Positions 11,935-24,278 of a DNA stretch of 64,000 nucleotides are shown here, one piece after another. The notes under the pieces were generated by a model. The model searched no databases, had not been told where the DNA came from, and was given only the letters and a program-made list of their open reading frames with translations. The translations under genes were made by a program, and so were the position numbers. Each line of letters begins with the position of its first letter. Position 1 is the stretch's first letter. The stretch comes from Strobilurus pachycystidiatus. Its lineage: Eukaryota; Basidiomycota; Agaricomycetes; Agaricales; Physalacriaceae. The stretch lies in the NCBI GenBank assembly GCA_019915135.1, contig JAHLMK010000013.1:434001-498000 (forward strand), in the 5' to 3' direction.

Positions 11935-13466
11935 ATGGCCGAGGACACCCCGCCCCAGCAGCAAAATCCATGAGAAAGCGGTGAAGACCCTGGCGGAGGT
12001 GATGGAAAGAGACACGACGCAAGGGTAGAGGCGCAGAGACGGCAGCTGGTAGCAGCGGGGGTGATGAACAAGAAGGATATGAAGAGACCGGTGGCGCCGG
12101 GAGACTGCAGGAAGGACTGTATTGCAGCGCTGCAGGACCTCGCCACCAAGGACCTGCCAATACTTGCCAAAACTGCCAGAATCAAAATCAGCCCTGTCCT
12201 TACGGCCGTCGTCGCACTACTAGAGCTAGACAGCACACTCGCCAATGAGAACGACACGCTCAGAATCAACGCTACGGCCGTCCTTCTCACGGAGCAGTAC
12301 AAGACAATGCAGGAGCTAGTCAACTCTATGATAGCCAACCTCGCCTCGCAGGAAGTGGCTACCGTCGCCATTCAGTCGCAGGTACAGGCCAATGAACAGG
12401 TGGTCGCCACTCTCTAGAAAGTAACCGAGAGGACAACAGCCTCATCCTATGCCAACGTCGCGTCCCAACCTGGCACCCGCGCCCCCAATGTCACCCACAC
12501 GTATGCCTCGCACCAGACGCCTCAGACGCAGAACCAAGGCCATAACGACGCAATTGCCCGCGGCGACTTAGCTGAACAACGCTTCCTCATCAAGCCGGAC
12601 CCATCGACAACTGTCGACAACTCGCACCTGCTCAATCAGCCAGAGAAGGACATTGCATCCTCAGCCACGGAAGCGCTTGTTGCATCACTCGACAAATGTT
12701 TTGCCCCCAATAGTGACCCAGGTTTCAAAACCAGTTGTCGCACAGTTTGTCCCCCTCTCGGAGGACCTGGACAATGTACGCGAGGCGATAGTGAAGGACA
12801 GCGGACTGGACATGGGGGCTATTGTCACCATGAGGTGGCTGAAGGCCGTCGCACGAAGGAAGGAGTCATAGCAATTTGGGCACGTCCTGATAGGCATGGC
12901 GTCCAGGCAGGACGCAAACCAGGCCATTTGCGGAGGTTTGGTTGTAGGTGGGAAGATGGTCGCGGTGAGGAGGGATCATAAGGAGGTTCAGAGATGTCTC
13001 ACCTGCCATCAGCTCCCTAGGACCCACGACGCCAGGAACTGCCCCAACAGATTGACTTGCGGACGATGCGGAGCTGACGACCACGCCACGGAACGCTGCA
13101 CTGTTCTCAACAGCGAGAGGGCTAAGTTCTACTGTGTTACCTGCAAGAAGAGTGGACATGGGGCAGCCGAACGGACTTGCTCCGCTCTCCTGAAGGCTAA
13201 CAATGATCTCAACAGGCAAAACTCGGACAACCAATACCGACTGTACCCAACAGAGGACCCTTCAACCTGGGAGGCGACGGAGCCCTCGTTTGCCGGCCGA
13301 ACTGGAGCGCATGTTCGACAAGGGTTTGCAACAGGCGGCAATGCCGACCTTCCGACCGCACATGGCCAATCTGCATGACTTGATGAAATCGCCGCGACAT
13401 ACAACGCAGAGCCATGATGGAGAGCGTGAAGAGGGTCAGCTGGACTTGGATAATCTACATCAATAA
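11935..13466 (+). pseudogene. LINE ORF1 (gag-like, CCHC zinc knuckles), disrupted
   Basis: ORF1 opens with MAEDTPPQQQNP at 11935 but hits TGA at codon 13 (11971-11973), then continues in the same frame through a helical region to a second stop at 12415. The same frame runs on (SSYANVASQPGTRAP) to about 12720, where a +1 shift leads into a frame with another stop near 12870. It then encodes three zinc knuckles: CLTCHQLPRTHDARNC, CGRCGADDHATERC and CVTCKKSGH. A further shift near 13260 gives the C-terminus, ending about 13466. Zinc-knuckle ORF1 proteins package LINE RNA into ribonucleoprotein particles. Here no full-length product is possible. Confidence 0.75.
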
Positions 13467-13618
13467 CTGTCGCAGCTTGTAGACTCTGGTTCGCAATCAA
13501 CAAACGTTTCACAGCCCCCTAGCCAACAGCACAGAGCTAAGTCGGCGCTGAAGCAGGGTACCCTCTCCTTCCCAGTGTCTCAGTCCCAATCGCAATGCTC
13601 TTCCCGGATTGGTAGACA

Positions 13619-16600
13619 ATGAAGGACACACCCGTAGCAACCAGGAGAGACGACGGACACCTTCGATTCTGGTCTCTGAACGTTAACAAGTCGCAGGATG
13701 CGCAACTGCTTTTTCTGCACGAGGTGGATAAGGATGATGATATTATACTGATACAGGAACCCTGTTTTAATTTTCTAGGCAAGACTTTGGCAACCTCCCA
13801 CTGGATGGTAATATACTCCCCGGACCACGATGACCGCGCCGACAAGACAAGAACGCGCTCGGTTATTTTTGTTAACAAGCGTCTCTCAACAGACTGCTGG
13901 ACCTCAATACCAATACCTTCACTGGATGTCACAGCAATGCTACTACAGCGCAAAGATCAAAACTTGGTCATCGTCAACGTGTCCAATGCCTATGAGTCAA
14001 ACACAGCAATTCAACTTATTGACACTTTTGATTTTGACGCTCATATTCCGGAGCGGGAGGGTCGCCGATTGCCCACCAGTTTTATCTGGGCGGGCATTCT
14101 TAATAGACACCACCCGCTCTAGGACAAGACCCGTAATGTGCACTTATTTTCCAGAAAAAATTTAGAGATGGCGCAGACGCTCTTGGATATGATTGAGGAG
14201 AAATCCATGAAGATGGCCCTCCCGCAGGGCATGCCGACGCTTGTAGCGCAGGCAATGGGTAACTGTACCAGAGTTGACAATGTCTTTGTATTGGAAGATA
14301 TACTCACCAAGTTTGTACAGTGCTCTACTCGCCCCAAAAGTCGCCCTCCAAAGGCAGACCACATCCCTATCCAAGGCATCATAGATTTGCGAATGGCGCT
14401 ATTTGACGAGACCCCGAGACAAAACTTTCGCTCGGTAGACTGGGACAATTTTCGGAAGAATCTGGCCCAGAGACTGGGAAGATTACCTACCCCAAGGGAG
14501 ATTTAGAACGTCGCATCTATGAAAACGGCTTTTGCCAGACTCGAGACGACTGTTCAGGAGGTGATAGAGGACCTTGTTCCAATGACATTGCCGTGCCCAC
14601 ACTCCAAGCGATGGTTCAACCAACGTCTTGCCCAGCTACGCACCGACTGCAGGAAACAGCAGAGGAAGGCCGCAAAGTGGTGGGCGTCGCCAAATCATCT
14701 TCAGCATGAAGCGGTGCGAGTAGCACAAAATTCATACTTGGCGGCTCTGCGCGAGGAGAAGAGTAGGCATTGGGAAGAGTGGCTAGAGAACACCACTGGC
14801 GATGATGTCCAGATGAAGTGCAGCTACATATTGCAGCCGCCATCTGACGGAGCCAAAACACGGATACCAAACCTAAGGGTGAAGGTAGATGGTGTCGAGT
14901 CAGTCGCAAGATCCAACACCGACAAGGCGGAGGTTCTCAAAGCGCAATTTTTCTTACCGAGGTTGACTTTTGAGACGACAATACCAGCGGATGGTTACCC
15001 AACACCAGCATGGGTGTTCATGCCCCCTACTGACACACAGATAGTTCGCGTATTTCGCAACATGAAGAAGGGTAAAGCATCAATAAATGGAACAGTCCCT
15101 AACAATGTGCTCAGCAACTGCGCTGACCTACTGGTCCCGCATATCGGACCCATTTACAGGGCAACGTTTGAGCTGGATTACTACCCTCCACAGATGGCCC
15201 GCTCGACGACTATCATCTTCCGGAAACCGGGGAAGGCAGACTATAGTGACCCCGGAGCATGGCAACCTATTGTCCTCTCAGAAGGATGGGGCCGCGGTTT
15301 CAACGCTGTCACTAATGATATGGTATTGGCCCAATGCAAACTCCAGGGATTGCTGCCGCCATCACACTATGGAGGACAACTGGGACAATGCACATCCGAT
15401 TCAATACACACAATGGTGGCCAGAATAAAGGAGGCGTGGCGCGCAGGTGATGTCCATCCATTCTATTTTTTGATGTAAAGGCGGGATACCCGAGCGTCAA
15501 TGTAGAAGTGGCAAAACACGAGCTCAGGATGGCGAGAATACCAGAGGAGATTGTACAGTGGCTGGACAGGCGGCTGGAAGCGCGAAAGACAACACTCAGC
15601 ACTGATCTTTAACGACTTTGTTTCAGACACTTTTTGCGTTGAAAACGGATTTGATCAGGGCGACCCGTTTGCGCAGCTGCTATACATCCTATACAAGAAG
15701 AGCTTGCTGGAGTGGCTACAGAACGCCGGTATATCCAACTACGGGTACATAGACAACGTAGCAGCAAAGGCGCGGGCGAAGAGCTTTGATGGTCCCAACG
15801 GAACTCACCAGAAGCTGAAGGATGTGATGGAGGGAGAGGGAGGTGTATTAGAGTGGGCAACGGACAGGGGAAGCATATTTGGCATCCCAAAATGGCAGCT
15901 CGTAGATTTCACCCTGAGGCTGAGGTTGACACCAAATTCAAAGAAGCCCGGGAAGGTACTGCAAGTTCCAGACGTGGGGAGCCCAATTGTGATTGACGGG
16001 CGAAGGATAGAGGTGAAGTTGCAGGGGGAGTTCCTAGGAGTGACAATGGATGCTGGGTTGAGATGGAGAGAGCAGGGAGCAAAGGCAATGAAGAGAGGGG
16101 ACGATTTCGTGACAAAGATGAGGAGAGTGGCAAAAGTTGCCAAGGGAGTTCAACAGAAGCTGATGCGCAGATTTTACCTCACTATTGGGATACTACAAAT
16201 ACTCTACGCAGCCGACGTCTTCCTCACCCCCACGAGGGTATCAGAAAAACAGAGGAAGGACAGAAGGAGTTTGCACGCCATCGTTCGCAAGCTGGAGTCA
16301 GTACACCGTCAAGCGGCCATTGCCATCATGGGAGCTATGAGGACAACAGCAGCCGACACGATATAAGTCCACGCCAACCTACTACCTATGGAGCTTATTG
16401 TCGAGAAGCATCTCCAGCGAGCAGCAGTACGGCTCGCATGCCTACCCAAGTCCCATCCGCTATTCACACAATTCGAACAAGCGGGACGCGCATCTCTCAT
16501 ATAGCGACATCGGGCGCCCATACATTGGCTCATGCACTTATTTAGATTACAACCGGAGAAGATGGAAAAGATTGAGGCAATATGGTACCCCAGCCATTGG

Positions 16601-17642
16601 AAGTCAAGGGTACAGGTAATCGACACGAAGAGCAGACCAAGATACGCAATGGATTTGGACGAGGAGGACAAAGGGGTGAGGGTATACACCGATGGGTCGG
16701 GCTTTGAGGGAGGGATAGGAGCAGTGGCGGTGTTGTTTGAGGGAGAAGAGGAGGTTGAGGCAAGAAGATATCACTTGGGCCCGGAGAGGCATCACGAGGT
16801 GTACGAGGGAGAATGTGTGGGTCTGGTGATGGCGGTGAAGATGCTGAGAGACAGGGAGAAGGTTACGAGGGCGACAATGATGATTGACAGCGACCCAGCA
16901 CTCAGGGCAACGCAACTAGCACAACTGGCGCCTTCCCATTACCTCCTGGACGCGCTGCACAGAGAGATCAACCTACTGCGACAAGAGCACCCAGGAGCGC
17001 GCCTATCAATCAGATGGATACCAAGCCATGTGGGCGTGGTTGGCAATGAGGCAGCGGACAGAGAGGCAAAGATAGTGGCCAGCAGCGCAAAGGGATCATC
17101 ACCGAAGGAGCTCTTACCCAAGTTACTTCACTCTTCTCTTCCCATTACATTCACTGCCGCAAAACGGACCCACCTAGACGCCATTCACCAGAAACACAAT
17201 ACACGCTGGCAAAAGTCTTGACGACATATGAAGCTAAAGGGAATAGCGGGCAGCAAAGCACGGAATATCGGCAAAAAGTACGCAAAGATGACAGTCAACT
17301 TCTCTCGCTGTGTCCAGCCTCACCCAGTTACGCACCAACCACGTCCTGCTCAACCACCACCTGTACACTATTGGTGTTGCGCCGTCCGCGGCCTGCCCAA
17401 AGTGCGGATACGCCAGGGAGACTGTACGGCACTACTTGCACTACTACGCCGGATATGCGATGCAGCGAGTAAAACTCCGCAAAGCCACAAAATCAGGTTG
17501 CGGGAATCCCAAGGAGGAGCTACTCCTTAACAGCCCAAAATACATACCGCATCTCATCCAGTTTGTCGCCAATACCCAACAATTTACGCAGACATATGGC
17601 GACATCCCTCGTCCACCAATACCCAAAGCATTTAGACCCTGA
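13619..17642 (+). pseudogene. LINE ORF2: endonuclease, reverse transcriptase, RNase H, disrupted
   Basis: One frame carries most of the polyprotein. The endonuclease begins at 13619 (LRFWSLNVNKS, LIQEPCF, SNAYES, NRHHPL). The usual GDFN is GILN here (14092-14103), and the Trp after HHPL is a TAG stop. The reverse transcriptase shows FDVKAGYPSV (motif A, shifted frame near 15465-15605) and YIDN (15746-15757) in place of YxDD. RNase H follows, with YTDGSGFEGGIGAVAV, YEGECVGLVMAVKML, IDSDPALRA and WIPSHVGVVGNEAADREA. After a shift near 17305 comes a Cys/His tail (CPKCGYARETVRHYLHYY). Stops near 14120, 14504, 16364, 16504 and 17219 confirm decay. Loss of one catalytic Asp in both endonuclease and RT argues that the enzyme is dead. 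Confidence 0.85.
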
Positions 17643-18041
17643 ACCCGCCGACAGCCGATTGCCCGAGCCTCTCGTACCCCACCCACAGGTTACGGTTTTG
17701 AAGATATCTTTGATCGCAAGATCACGGCCGTTAGAGCAGCGGCCGCGGCGGCTACCTAAAAACTTGCAGAGGAGCAAGTAAAAACGCCTCACCCGACTTT
17801 GTGTCGGATCTCTCAGTCATCTAATGACATTATGAGCGCTATCAGTCTACGGACGCGTTTGAGTCTCAGTGGCGAATGTACATAGCAATCGGTCTCATAT
17901 ATTTCACATACGGTAGTCAGTAGCAGTCAGAATATGATCTTACATACGCTTTAGCGCAATAGACTTGAATGGATTTTTTTTTTCAAAAAAAATAGTAGGG
18001 CTACCAAGTGTAGTACTATTCATCAACATCTGTAAGGTCTA

Positions 18042-18296
18042 CTGTAGTATTTTGACCGTATCTTTTGGTCACAGGTCACAGACCTCTTTGAAATGAAGAT
18101 CTGAGCACTTTGTCCCAGGTCACAGACAAAAACCTGAGGTACACAAGGCTTAAAAAGGAAATTTTTCTCCGCCCGCCTGATGGCGGGCATACAAATAAGG
18201 CAATTCCCGCTTGATTTGTAAGAAATGAAGATGTGTCCCGGTGAAGATGAGAGGTCACAGGTCACACCCCATGAAGATATGGTCAAAACACTACAG
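18042..18296. mobile_element. 255-bp MITE with CTGTAG termini flanked by TA (mariner-like)
   Basis: Imperfect terminal inverted repeats of about 24 bp (CTGTAGTATTTTGACCGTAT at the left against CTGTAGTGTTTTGACCATAT from the right) are each flanked by TA, as for Tc1/mariner elements. The interior repeats AGGTCACAG several times. It has no coding capacity. The TA duplication is minimal evidence, so the boundaries are probable rather than proven. Confidence 0.55.
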
Positions 18297-18561
18297 TATC
18301 TCTAGTATCAAAGCGTCCGCATCATCAAAAATAAGAATTAACGGCTCCACTCGTGACTCCACTTTCATTAAAGTCGTCGTTGGCTAGGCTCTTCTTAAAG
18401 TTTAACAAGCTCTCTTCGACCTCTTTTGCTTCTGCATTCTCCTCAATATAACCAATTACCAAATGACTCTTCTGGAGGCTGGAAAGCTTTTTGTCCTTCA
18501 AGAAACGGAACCTGTAACTCAAATTTCCAAAGAAGTCCTTTTCTTGAATTTCCATCTCTTA

Positions 18562-19023
18562 TAGAGATGTCCACGAATATATATTCGAGTATATTCTTAT
18601 TCATACACACGAATAATCCCCCCTCCAAGGGTCATAATTGTTATTCATGACTATACTCTCAATCTTATTCGTCAACTTAATCTTCACTGCGAATATTTCG
18701 CTTTTATTCATGAATATTCACAAATATACAAGTATAATCATCTCAATGTCACTCAAGATCACAGTTAAAGTTATTGAATGACCTATTAATCATTCAAACA
18801 GCATCTAAATTTATCATAAACTTGTCTTTAGTACTGAGAATTCAGTATTGTCAGACATTCATGAATGAGTTGAGGATTATGTGAACTTGAAGGTTCATAT
18901 TCTATATTCGTCAACTTATTCTTATTCACGAATATGATATATTCATCATATTTATATTCATGAATAAGATTACAAATATATTCATGAATATTCTTCTTTA
19001 CTCCTTATTCGTGGTCATGTCTA
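18562..19023. mobile_element. hAT-type MITE, 462 bp, TSD ATCTCTTA
   Basis: Termini TAGAGATGTCCACGAATA (left) and TAGACATGACCACGAATA (right, inverted) are flanked by a perfect 8-bp duplication ATCTCTTA (18554-18561, 19024-19031), diagnostic of the hAT superfamily. The interior is an array of TATTCATGAATA-like palindromes (subterminal repeats) and encodes nothing. It sits inside the integrase-core fossil. Confidence 0.85.
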
Positions 19024-20142
19024 ATCTCTTATATATTGTCAGCATTGTTTAAATGTTCGCAGGCGTTCAAAAGTTGTTCATAAATACTCCAGAAAGTCTG
19101 TGAACTCACTAAGGGACTTCCCAAAGTCACATAAAAATTGTTGATGGTCTGTTCAAAATCTGTCGGTACAAGAACAAATACTGGATTGTCTTTAGGACAC
19201 CATGAAGTTTCGACTTGATCCAGAATCTCGTCGAATACATGTATCTGGAAATTAGTTAGCTTGCACTTATATGAACAAAAACAGCGACAGCATGTATATA
19301 TTATCATGAAATTATGGTAACCCCAATATCCAGGCTTATCGTGAAGAAGTTGTGGGATCTCTTGTAGAAGAGCTTTATGAGGTGAATGTTGTTGCTTAAT
19401 ATGGTTGAATTTGTCTCGCCACATATCCAATTCAGCCTGCATTTACGGTATTGCAAGTCACTGCATATGATAATAAATCAGAAAGATGGCTTTATTGTGC
19501 TTGTTTGTTTGACATACCAATGAAGAGGATTAGCGTAATTATACAGTCCCACAAACATCCCAGCATTAAGCATTTCTTTGAATCTTGGCCTGAATGTACG
19601 TTGTAGGACTGACCACAAAATCTCAGGCTTAATATTCTGATAATTAGGGCACATGTTGTGTTGCAAAGAATTTTGAAGAGTAGGATCAAGTGTCTGACGT
19701 ATCACTGTTTGAACGTTCGCAATAACAACATTTTCTGTTTCTGGAATACTTTGTGTTTTGAGAGGAACACCTACATTGGATCAGTATAGGGGCGAGTGAC
19801 AGACATTTTGAATCTCATACCTTCATTCTTGCGAGCAGTTTCGAAATAATAACTCTCAATCAGAATGGGATTCTTATTTGTCCACCAAACTTTGAGCCAG
19901 TGAATAAAACCAGAAAATGGATTAACAACACAGTGAAAAAAGAGCCCAAAGCGCTTCCATTTATTGTGTTGATCAATAAATAGTGTTTCCATTACACCAA
20001 CACCATAATAGGTACGTCTCTTGAAACACCACATTTTTTGACTGAGAACAAGATTTGGCTCGACAAATTTGAGAAAATTAGCCATGTCCTTTCTACATAG
20101 AGGTGTAAACATGAATGATAACAGAGAAAAATCTCAAAGCTC

Positions 20143-20612
20143 TAGGGTTTTAAAGTTGAGTTGCAACAACCGGGTTGTTTGAACAACCCAACCTAACTCA
20201 GGTTGAGGTTGTTGAAAATTTGACTAAATTCAACAACCTCAACTTGGGTTGGGTTGTAGGTTTTTGCTGAAGATGTAACTTTCAACAATCTTCAACAACT
20301 TGTGTCATTTTGATACTCATATAATGTGTACTTAAGGTGATATGAGACTGTTAAGCTTTAAGTACAGTTGTAAATTATTGAAAAGTAACATTCTAAATAA
20401 AAAAATTATATGTTTTGAGTAAAAAAAAGACATAAACAAGTAAAGTTGAGGTTGCAACTGGTTTTTGAGAGTTTTTTGAGGTTGTGAAGAGTTGAAAACA
20501 ACCAGGTTGAGGTTGAGGTTGTTGGAAAATCATGAGTTATAACAACCGGTTAGGTTGAGGTTGTTCACAAAAGAAGTAGAAAAACCCAACCCAACTCAAC
20601 TTTAAAACCCTA
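20143..20612. mobile_element. hAT-type MITE, 470 bp, TSD CAAAGCTC
   Basis: Terminal inverted repeats TAGGGTTTTAAAGTTGAGTT are perfect over 21 bases and flanked by the 8-bp duplication CAAAGCTC (20135-20142, 20613-20620). Subterminal regions are arrays of CAACC/GGTTG words on both sides. Non-coding. Its ends resemble those of the element at 33795-34429 (TAGG[GA]TTTGAAAGTTCAGTT), so the two are probably the same subfamily group. Confidence 0.85.
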
Positions 20613-20912
20613 CAAAGCTCACTCGCTGATTTTTACATCATAATTAAGTTGAAATTCTCATATCAAGTTCACAGTAAATATCATAAATAGCATTGTTGTT
20701 GAGGGTTGGTCTTTGTTCTCGAGTTGATTGGAGGTTGTGCTTTTTTGTAAATGCGATACTGTTTTCTGTCTAGAGGAAATTTAGCTAAATTCATGGTTAT
20801 GCCTTGAGACAAACACACCCTATTCCATACTCCCCTTTGGAGAAATGGTCTAAAATATGTATTGCAATAGTTTTGTAATCTATTCTCAAATGTCAATAGT
20901 ACCATAGCCATT

Positions 20913-21714
20913 GTTCAAGCTTAACGGCGAGTCCTGCTTTTAAAATATAAGTAGTGTAATACAATAACTCGTAAAGTTATGAGCAAACTTACAGGCAGGT
21001 AAATATTGGTTGGGCCTTTTCCCAAATGGCATTTTCTTGGAACGACAACCTTTTCTCATGAGAGTAAAAGATGGAACAAACTCAAATCACGCACATTGTG
21101 ACAATGACATCATGAGGCTTGACTCCCGAATAACTTCAATAAGTACTTAATTTCTATATACTTTCCAGCCCATAGACTGGTGGACCCAGTAATTTCCTCA
21201 TTCAATGGCGCCCCGGATGCAATTTCCCACATGCGCACAGGGCGGTGCGGGGCTTGGAGACCGCCCGTCGCCCGCGGGGGTCTCTCAAGCAGGTAAGATC
21301 TCTGGTTTCTTCTACAAGCCTCCCGTCACCTAAAAGACAACAATGACGGCGTTCACACATACAAAACAATACACCCATCTAGCCGGATTTCCGCTACTAC
21401 TCCCACCGCGACCACCACCCTTTGCGCGCTGTACCGCATTGCATCAAAAATTCAGATTGGGCACTCACGACGGTTGAGTTAGTGAACAATTTGGAATACG
21501 GAGGACAATTGAACAATTACGCTCCGGAGACGCAGACAGGGTTGAACGAGTTGAACAACCTTTGCCGACAATTACTCGTTTTCGCGTCCTCAACAAAAGC
21601 TGAGATCTATGCTTAATCTTTAATTGTATATATTCATATATCTGTATCACCACCGTCCACCTTTTTGCAGTTGCCGCTGCTGAATAATGAATGTATTTTG
21701 TACAAAATATATGA
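20913..21714. other. spacer between two gene fossils
   Basis: No gene was recognised. A GC-rich island at about 21205-21290 stands out in otherwise AT-rich DNA. Frames such as 21422-21616 lack any family signature. Confidence 0.4.
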
Positions 21715-22494
21715 CTAGTGGTTCATTTCTTCATCAGAGTCATCTTTGTTCTCGTCCTCCGATATCACCTCTGGAATTACACTCTTCTCAACCCAATAGT
21801 CGCCGCCGCCTACAGTAGGTCCAGCGAGAACTGATTGTTATATATTCCCCCGAAATTTTGGTTTGAGCAGACCCACATCCAAAGAGCGTTGCAGTTCAAG
21901 CACTGCCGAACAACGAGTTGACCATACTGTATGCAGGTGATGTGATGAAGAACGTAGCGGTTGTCATGTCCGTCATAGAGAATGCAAACAACAGTCTCGA
22001 GTCCCAGAGCGCACTCTAGTGGAATTGCCATCCAAATAGCCTTGTCCCAGGAGTTTTCCAGGAGGAGGTGCTGCTTAAATAGGCGTACCAAGAAAGTATT
22101 GATGTAGCTGGCGTGAAGAGCAATGATTTCAAAACCAACAATCATATTGGAGATGCTAAAACCGCAACGAGAAAATGACAAGACAAAATATAAGTCATGT
22201 ACCCCCGTTTGTAGAAACAGTGAATGTCCTGCTCAGCCTTGGAACGAATCCACGGCCCACCACAGCAATCAAATACGCAGACCGAATCAGCTGCCTTGAT
22301 GATACGTGTAAGCGTACTGTTGCTCTCAAATAAGAAATTTGTAAACTATGCGAGCGTGAGCAGCCTCATAAGCAAAACAACGCAAACATACTTGATTGAT
22401 GCAATATGCTACAGGTGTATCTGATGAGCCGACATGGAGGTCTCCTTTGTCAGGTGTGGAATATGTATATATGACTGTAATGATACGGGTCGAC

Positions 22495-24031
22495 TGTCAT
22501 GATGCGTCTCCAGGCAGACCACTTGTCTCATCTACACAGCCGCACGGCTCATCGCCACAGCCACAACTCTGGCTCGCTATGGCTGCACACACATCTATGA
22601 TCTATCTTCCATGCCACAGAAGCTCTACCAAGAGGTAAAGCAGGATGATGACAGAGTCTAGACGCATCAGGAGCTCCGGGAGCACCTGCGCATACTCTCA
22701 TAGTGGATCAATGTGAACACCAGGGAACGCATGACCGTAGCTTCTCTTGGTCTTGGATCACTTCTCAGACCATTGCACACATCGTTGTAATGGCCACAAC
22801 ACTCAGGAACAGCTACAGCACTCAAGAAGGAAGCACACACAAAGTACCACTATCAGGAATCGCTCTAGAGACTCGTGGAGTCATCTAGAGGTATATCTAT
22901 TGAAGGAGAAGTCACAACACTAACACTCGACACTTGAAGAGCCTCTGGACCGCAGGAGAAGGTTGTAGAACCCTGGAGAAGGTCCCAGAAGGTTCAGGGC
23001 GCCTCCAGAACGTCATCCCGCCGCATTGGGCGCTCTGACTCACTCAGGAGTCGCTGCAGCATGTGGAGCGGCGGGATCCCGCCCTTTACCCGCTCTGACT
23101 CATTCAGGAGTCTCTGGAGTCATCCCAGGAACTTCTTGGCAGCCTATGACTCGAGCCAAGTCTATACTTAGGCGCATGAGCGCATGCTCCCGCCATTCCC
23201 GCCCTCCCGACCAATGGCAGCCCGCCGATCGGGCGCCCCGCCCCTTGAAACAGTAGATTAAGTGTCTTCCATCGCATCCGACACAGTGGGAGCTCTGACT
23301 CAGTCAGTAACCAATTTGGGACACTAGAATGGTATATAAGTCGAAGTACATTCACCTATGTACTTCAGAGCTGGACATTATTGCATCTGCGCTATTGTAT
23401 ATTCCTTCGCAGTACCCTTTGGCATCTTGCCTCTGCCATTGGGGAATTGCTCTCTAAGGGGCCCTCTCTCATTGTACGCTTCACTCTCTGCTGAATCGTA
23501 CTCTTACTCGTCATCCTCTCCTCCCTCTCCACTATCCCTTTGCCACAGGATTGTCCTTGCGTCACTGAGTACGCCGTCGACATGCCATGCAACTGGACGC
23601 TCGCTCTCATTGATGGTATCCCGTGGGGATCTCTGTCGAGTGGGTCAGGGATGAAGATGGATGGATCTCTCGGACACTGGCTGTACGTTTGCTCTCGTCG
23701 AGGACGAGGCAATGGTGCAGTCACTGTTGGATTGCTGTCTATGCACCGAGGGTGCTAGACATTGATCCCCGCTTGTGTAGCGCTACCCCCATGGAGTGTA
23801 ATGAGTGGCGCAGGTGAATAGGATCCACAACAACACAATGGGTCTACCGTTGAGCAAGACAACGGCTAGACAAGATGAACAGGAGTCTTACTAGGCAGAG
23901 TGCCTAGGAGGTCTCCTGGCCTCCACCCCGAGGACGGCTTTGGGACATGGGATTCACATATGGAGGTGTGCAGTTGCCGTGTGGCGCTGTATGAGCTTGA
24001 GCACGTGAGAGTGCTGGCTCAGGTCCTAACA
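22495..24031 (+). mobile_element. solo LTR A (family LTR-1, 1537 bp), TSD TCGAC
   Basis: The LTR starts TGTCATGATGCG and ends GGTCCTAACA (TG...CA). It is flanked by a perfect 5-bp duplication TCGAC (22490-22494 and 24032-24036), so it is a complete solo LTR left after LTR-LTR recombination. It carries a CCAAT-like word at 23311 and TATATAAG at 23333-23340, a likely promoter for a plus-oriented transcript. A CT-rich tract follows. It inserted just after an intron acceptor of the H3-tail gene fossil. Copies B (25119-34564) and C (41727-42549) are the same family. Confidence 0.9.
23333..23340 (+). promoter_or_regulatory. TATA box of LTR-1
   Basis: TATATAAG, with a CCAAT-like box about 20 bases upstream, is the likely start point of the LTR-1 promoter. 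The same box occurs in copy C at 41851-41858 and in copy B near 31359. Confidence 0.55.
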
Positions 24032-24278
24032 TCGACCTGCGGAAACGTCAGTAAAAGCAGAGCAGAAGGATTGACAATAATCATTCTCACCGAAGAAGTT
24101 CTACATATGCATTAAGTTCAACAAGAACTTGTGCAAATTTACTTGTACGCTTCTCATCAGGAAAGCAGAATGCCAAATGGTACATCAAGAATAGTCATCT
24201 TGTTGCTTCCACTGTCCTTGTGTTTAAAGTGGTCAAAGAACGACCCGTAAATGGCTTTGACGGCTCCACCGTTGATTG

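Larger units (their letters stand above)
11779..17993 (+). mobile_element. full-length, decayed Tad/I-type LINE (non-LTR retrotransposon)
   Basis: The element is bounded by a perfect 11-bp target-site duplication, AGTAGGGCTAC, at 11768-11778 and 17994-18004. It ends in an A-rich tail (CAAAAAAAAT), as expected for target-primed reverse transcription. It is 6.2 kb with a 5' leader (11779-11934), a gag-like ORF1 with zinc knuckles, and an ORF2 with an apurinic-type endonuclease, reverse transcriptase, RNase H and a C-terminal Cys/His motif. This order is that of Tad1/I-group elements of fungi. Several nonsense codons and frameshifts show it can no longer move by itself. The 5' end is intact, which is unusual for LINEs because most copies are 5'-truncated. 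Confidence 0.9.
18325..20911 (-). pseudogene. integrase-core-type gene fossil, interrupted by two hAT MITEs
   Basis: Read on the minus strand from 20112, pieces join into one protein. The first is METLFIDQHNKWKRFGLFFH with WWTNKNPILIESYYFETARK. A 50-nt intron (19771-19820) leads to GVPLKTQSIPETENVVIAN, NIKPEILWSVLQRTF and GLYNYANPLHW. A second intron (about 19461-19518) leads to QAELDMWRDKFNHIKQQHSP, then WCPKDNPVFVLVPTDF and LGSPLVSSQTFWSIYEQLL. After the MITE at 18562-19023 it resumes with GNLSYRFRFLKDKK. This order matches the integrase-core-domain proteins I know from many mushroom genomes, with DQH and TE(N) resembling catalytic signatures; their function is unclear. Stops near 19443 and 19037 and the two insertions make it a pseudogene. 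The frame at 20681-20911 may be its N-terminal exon (less sure). Confidence 0.6.
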
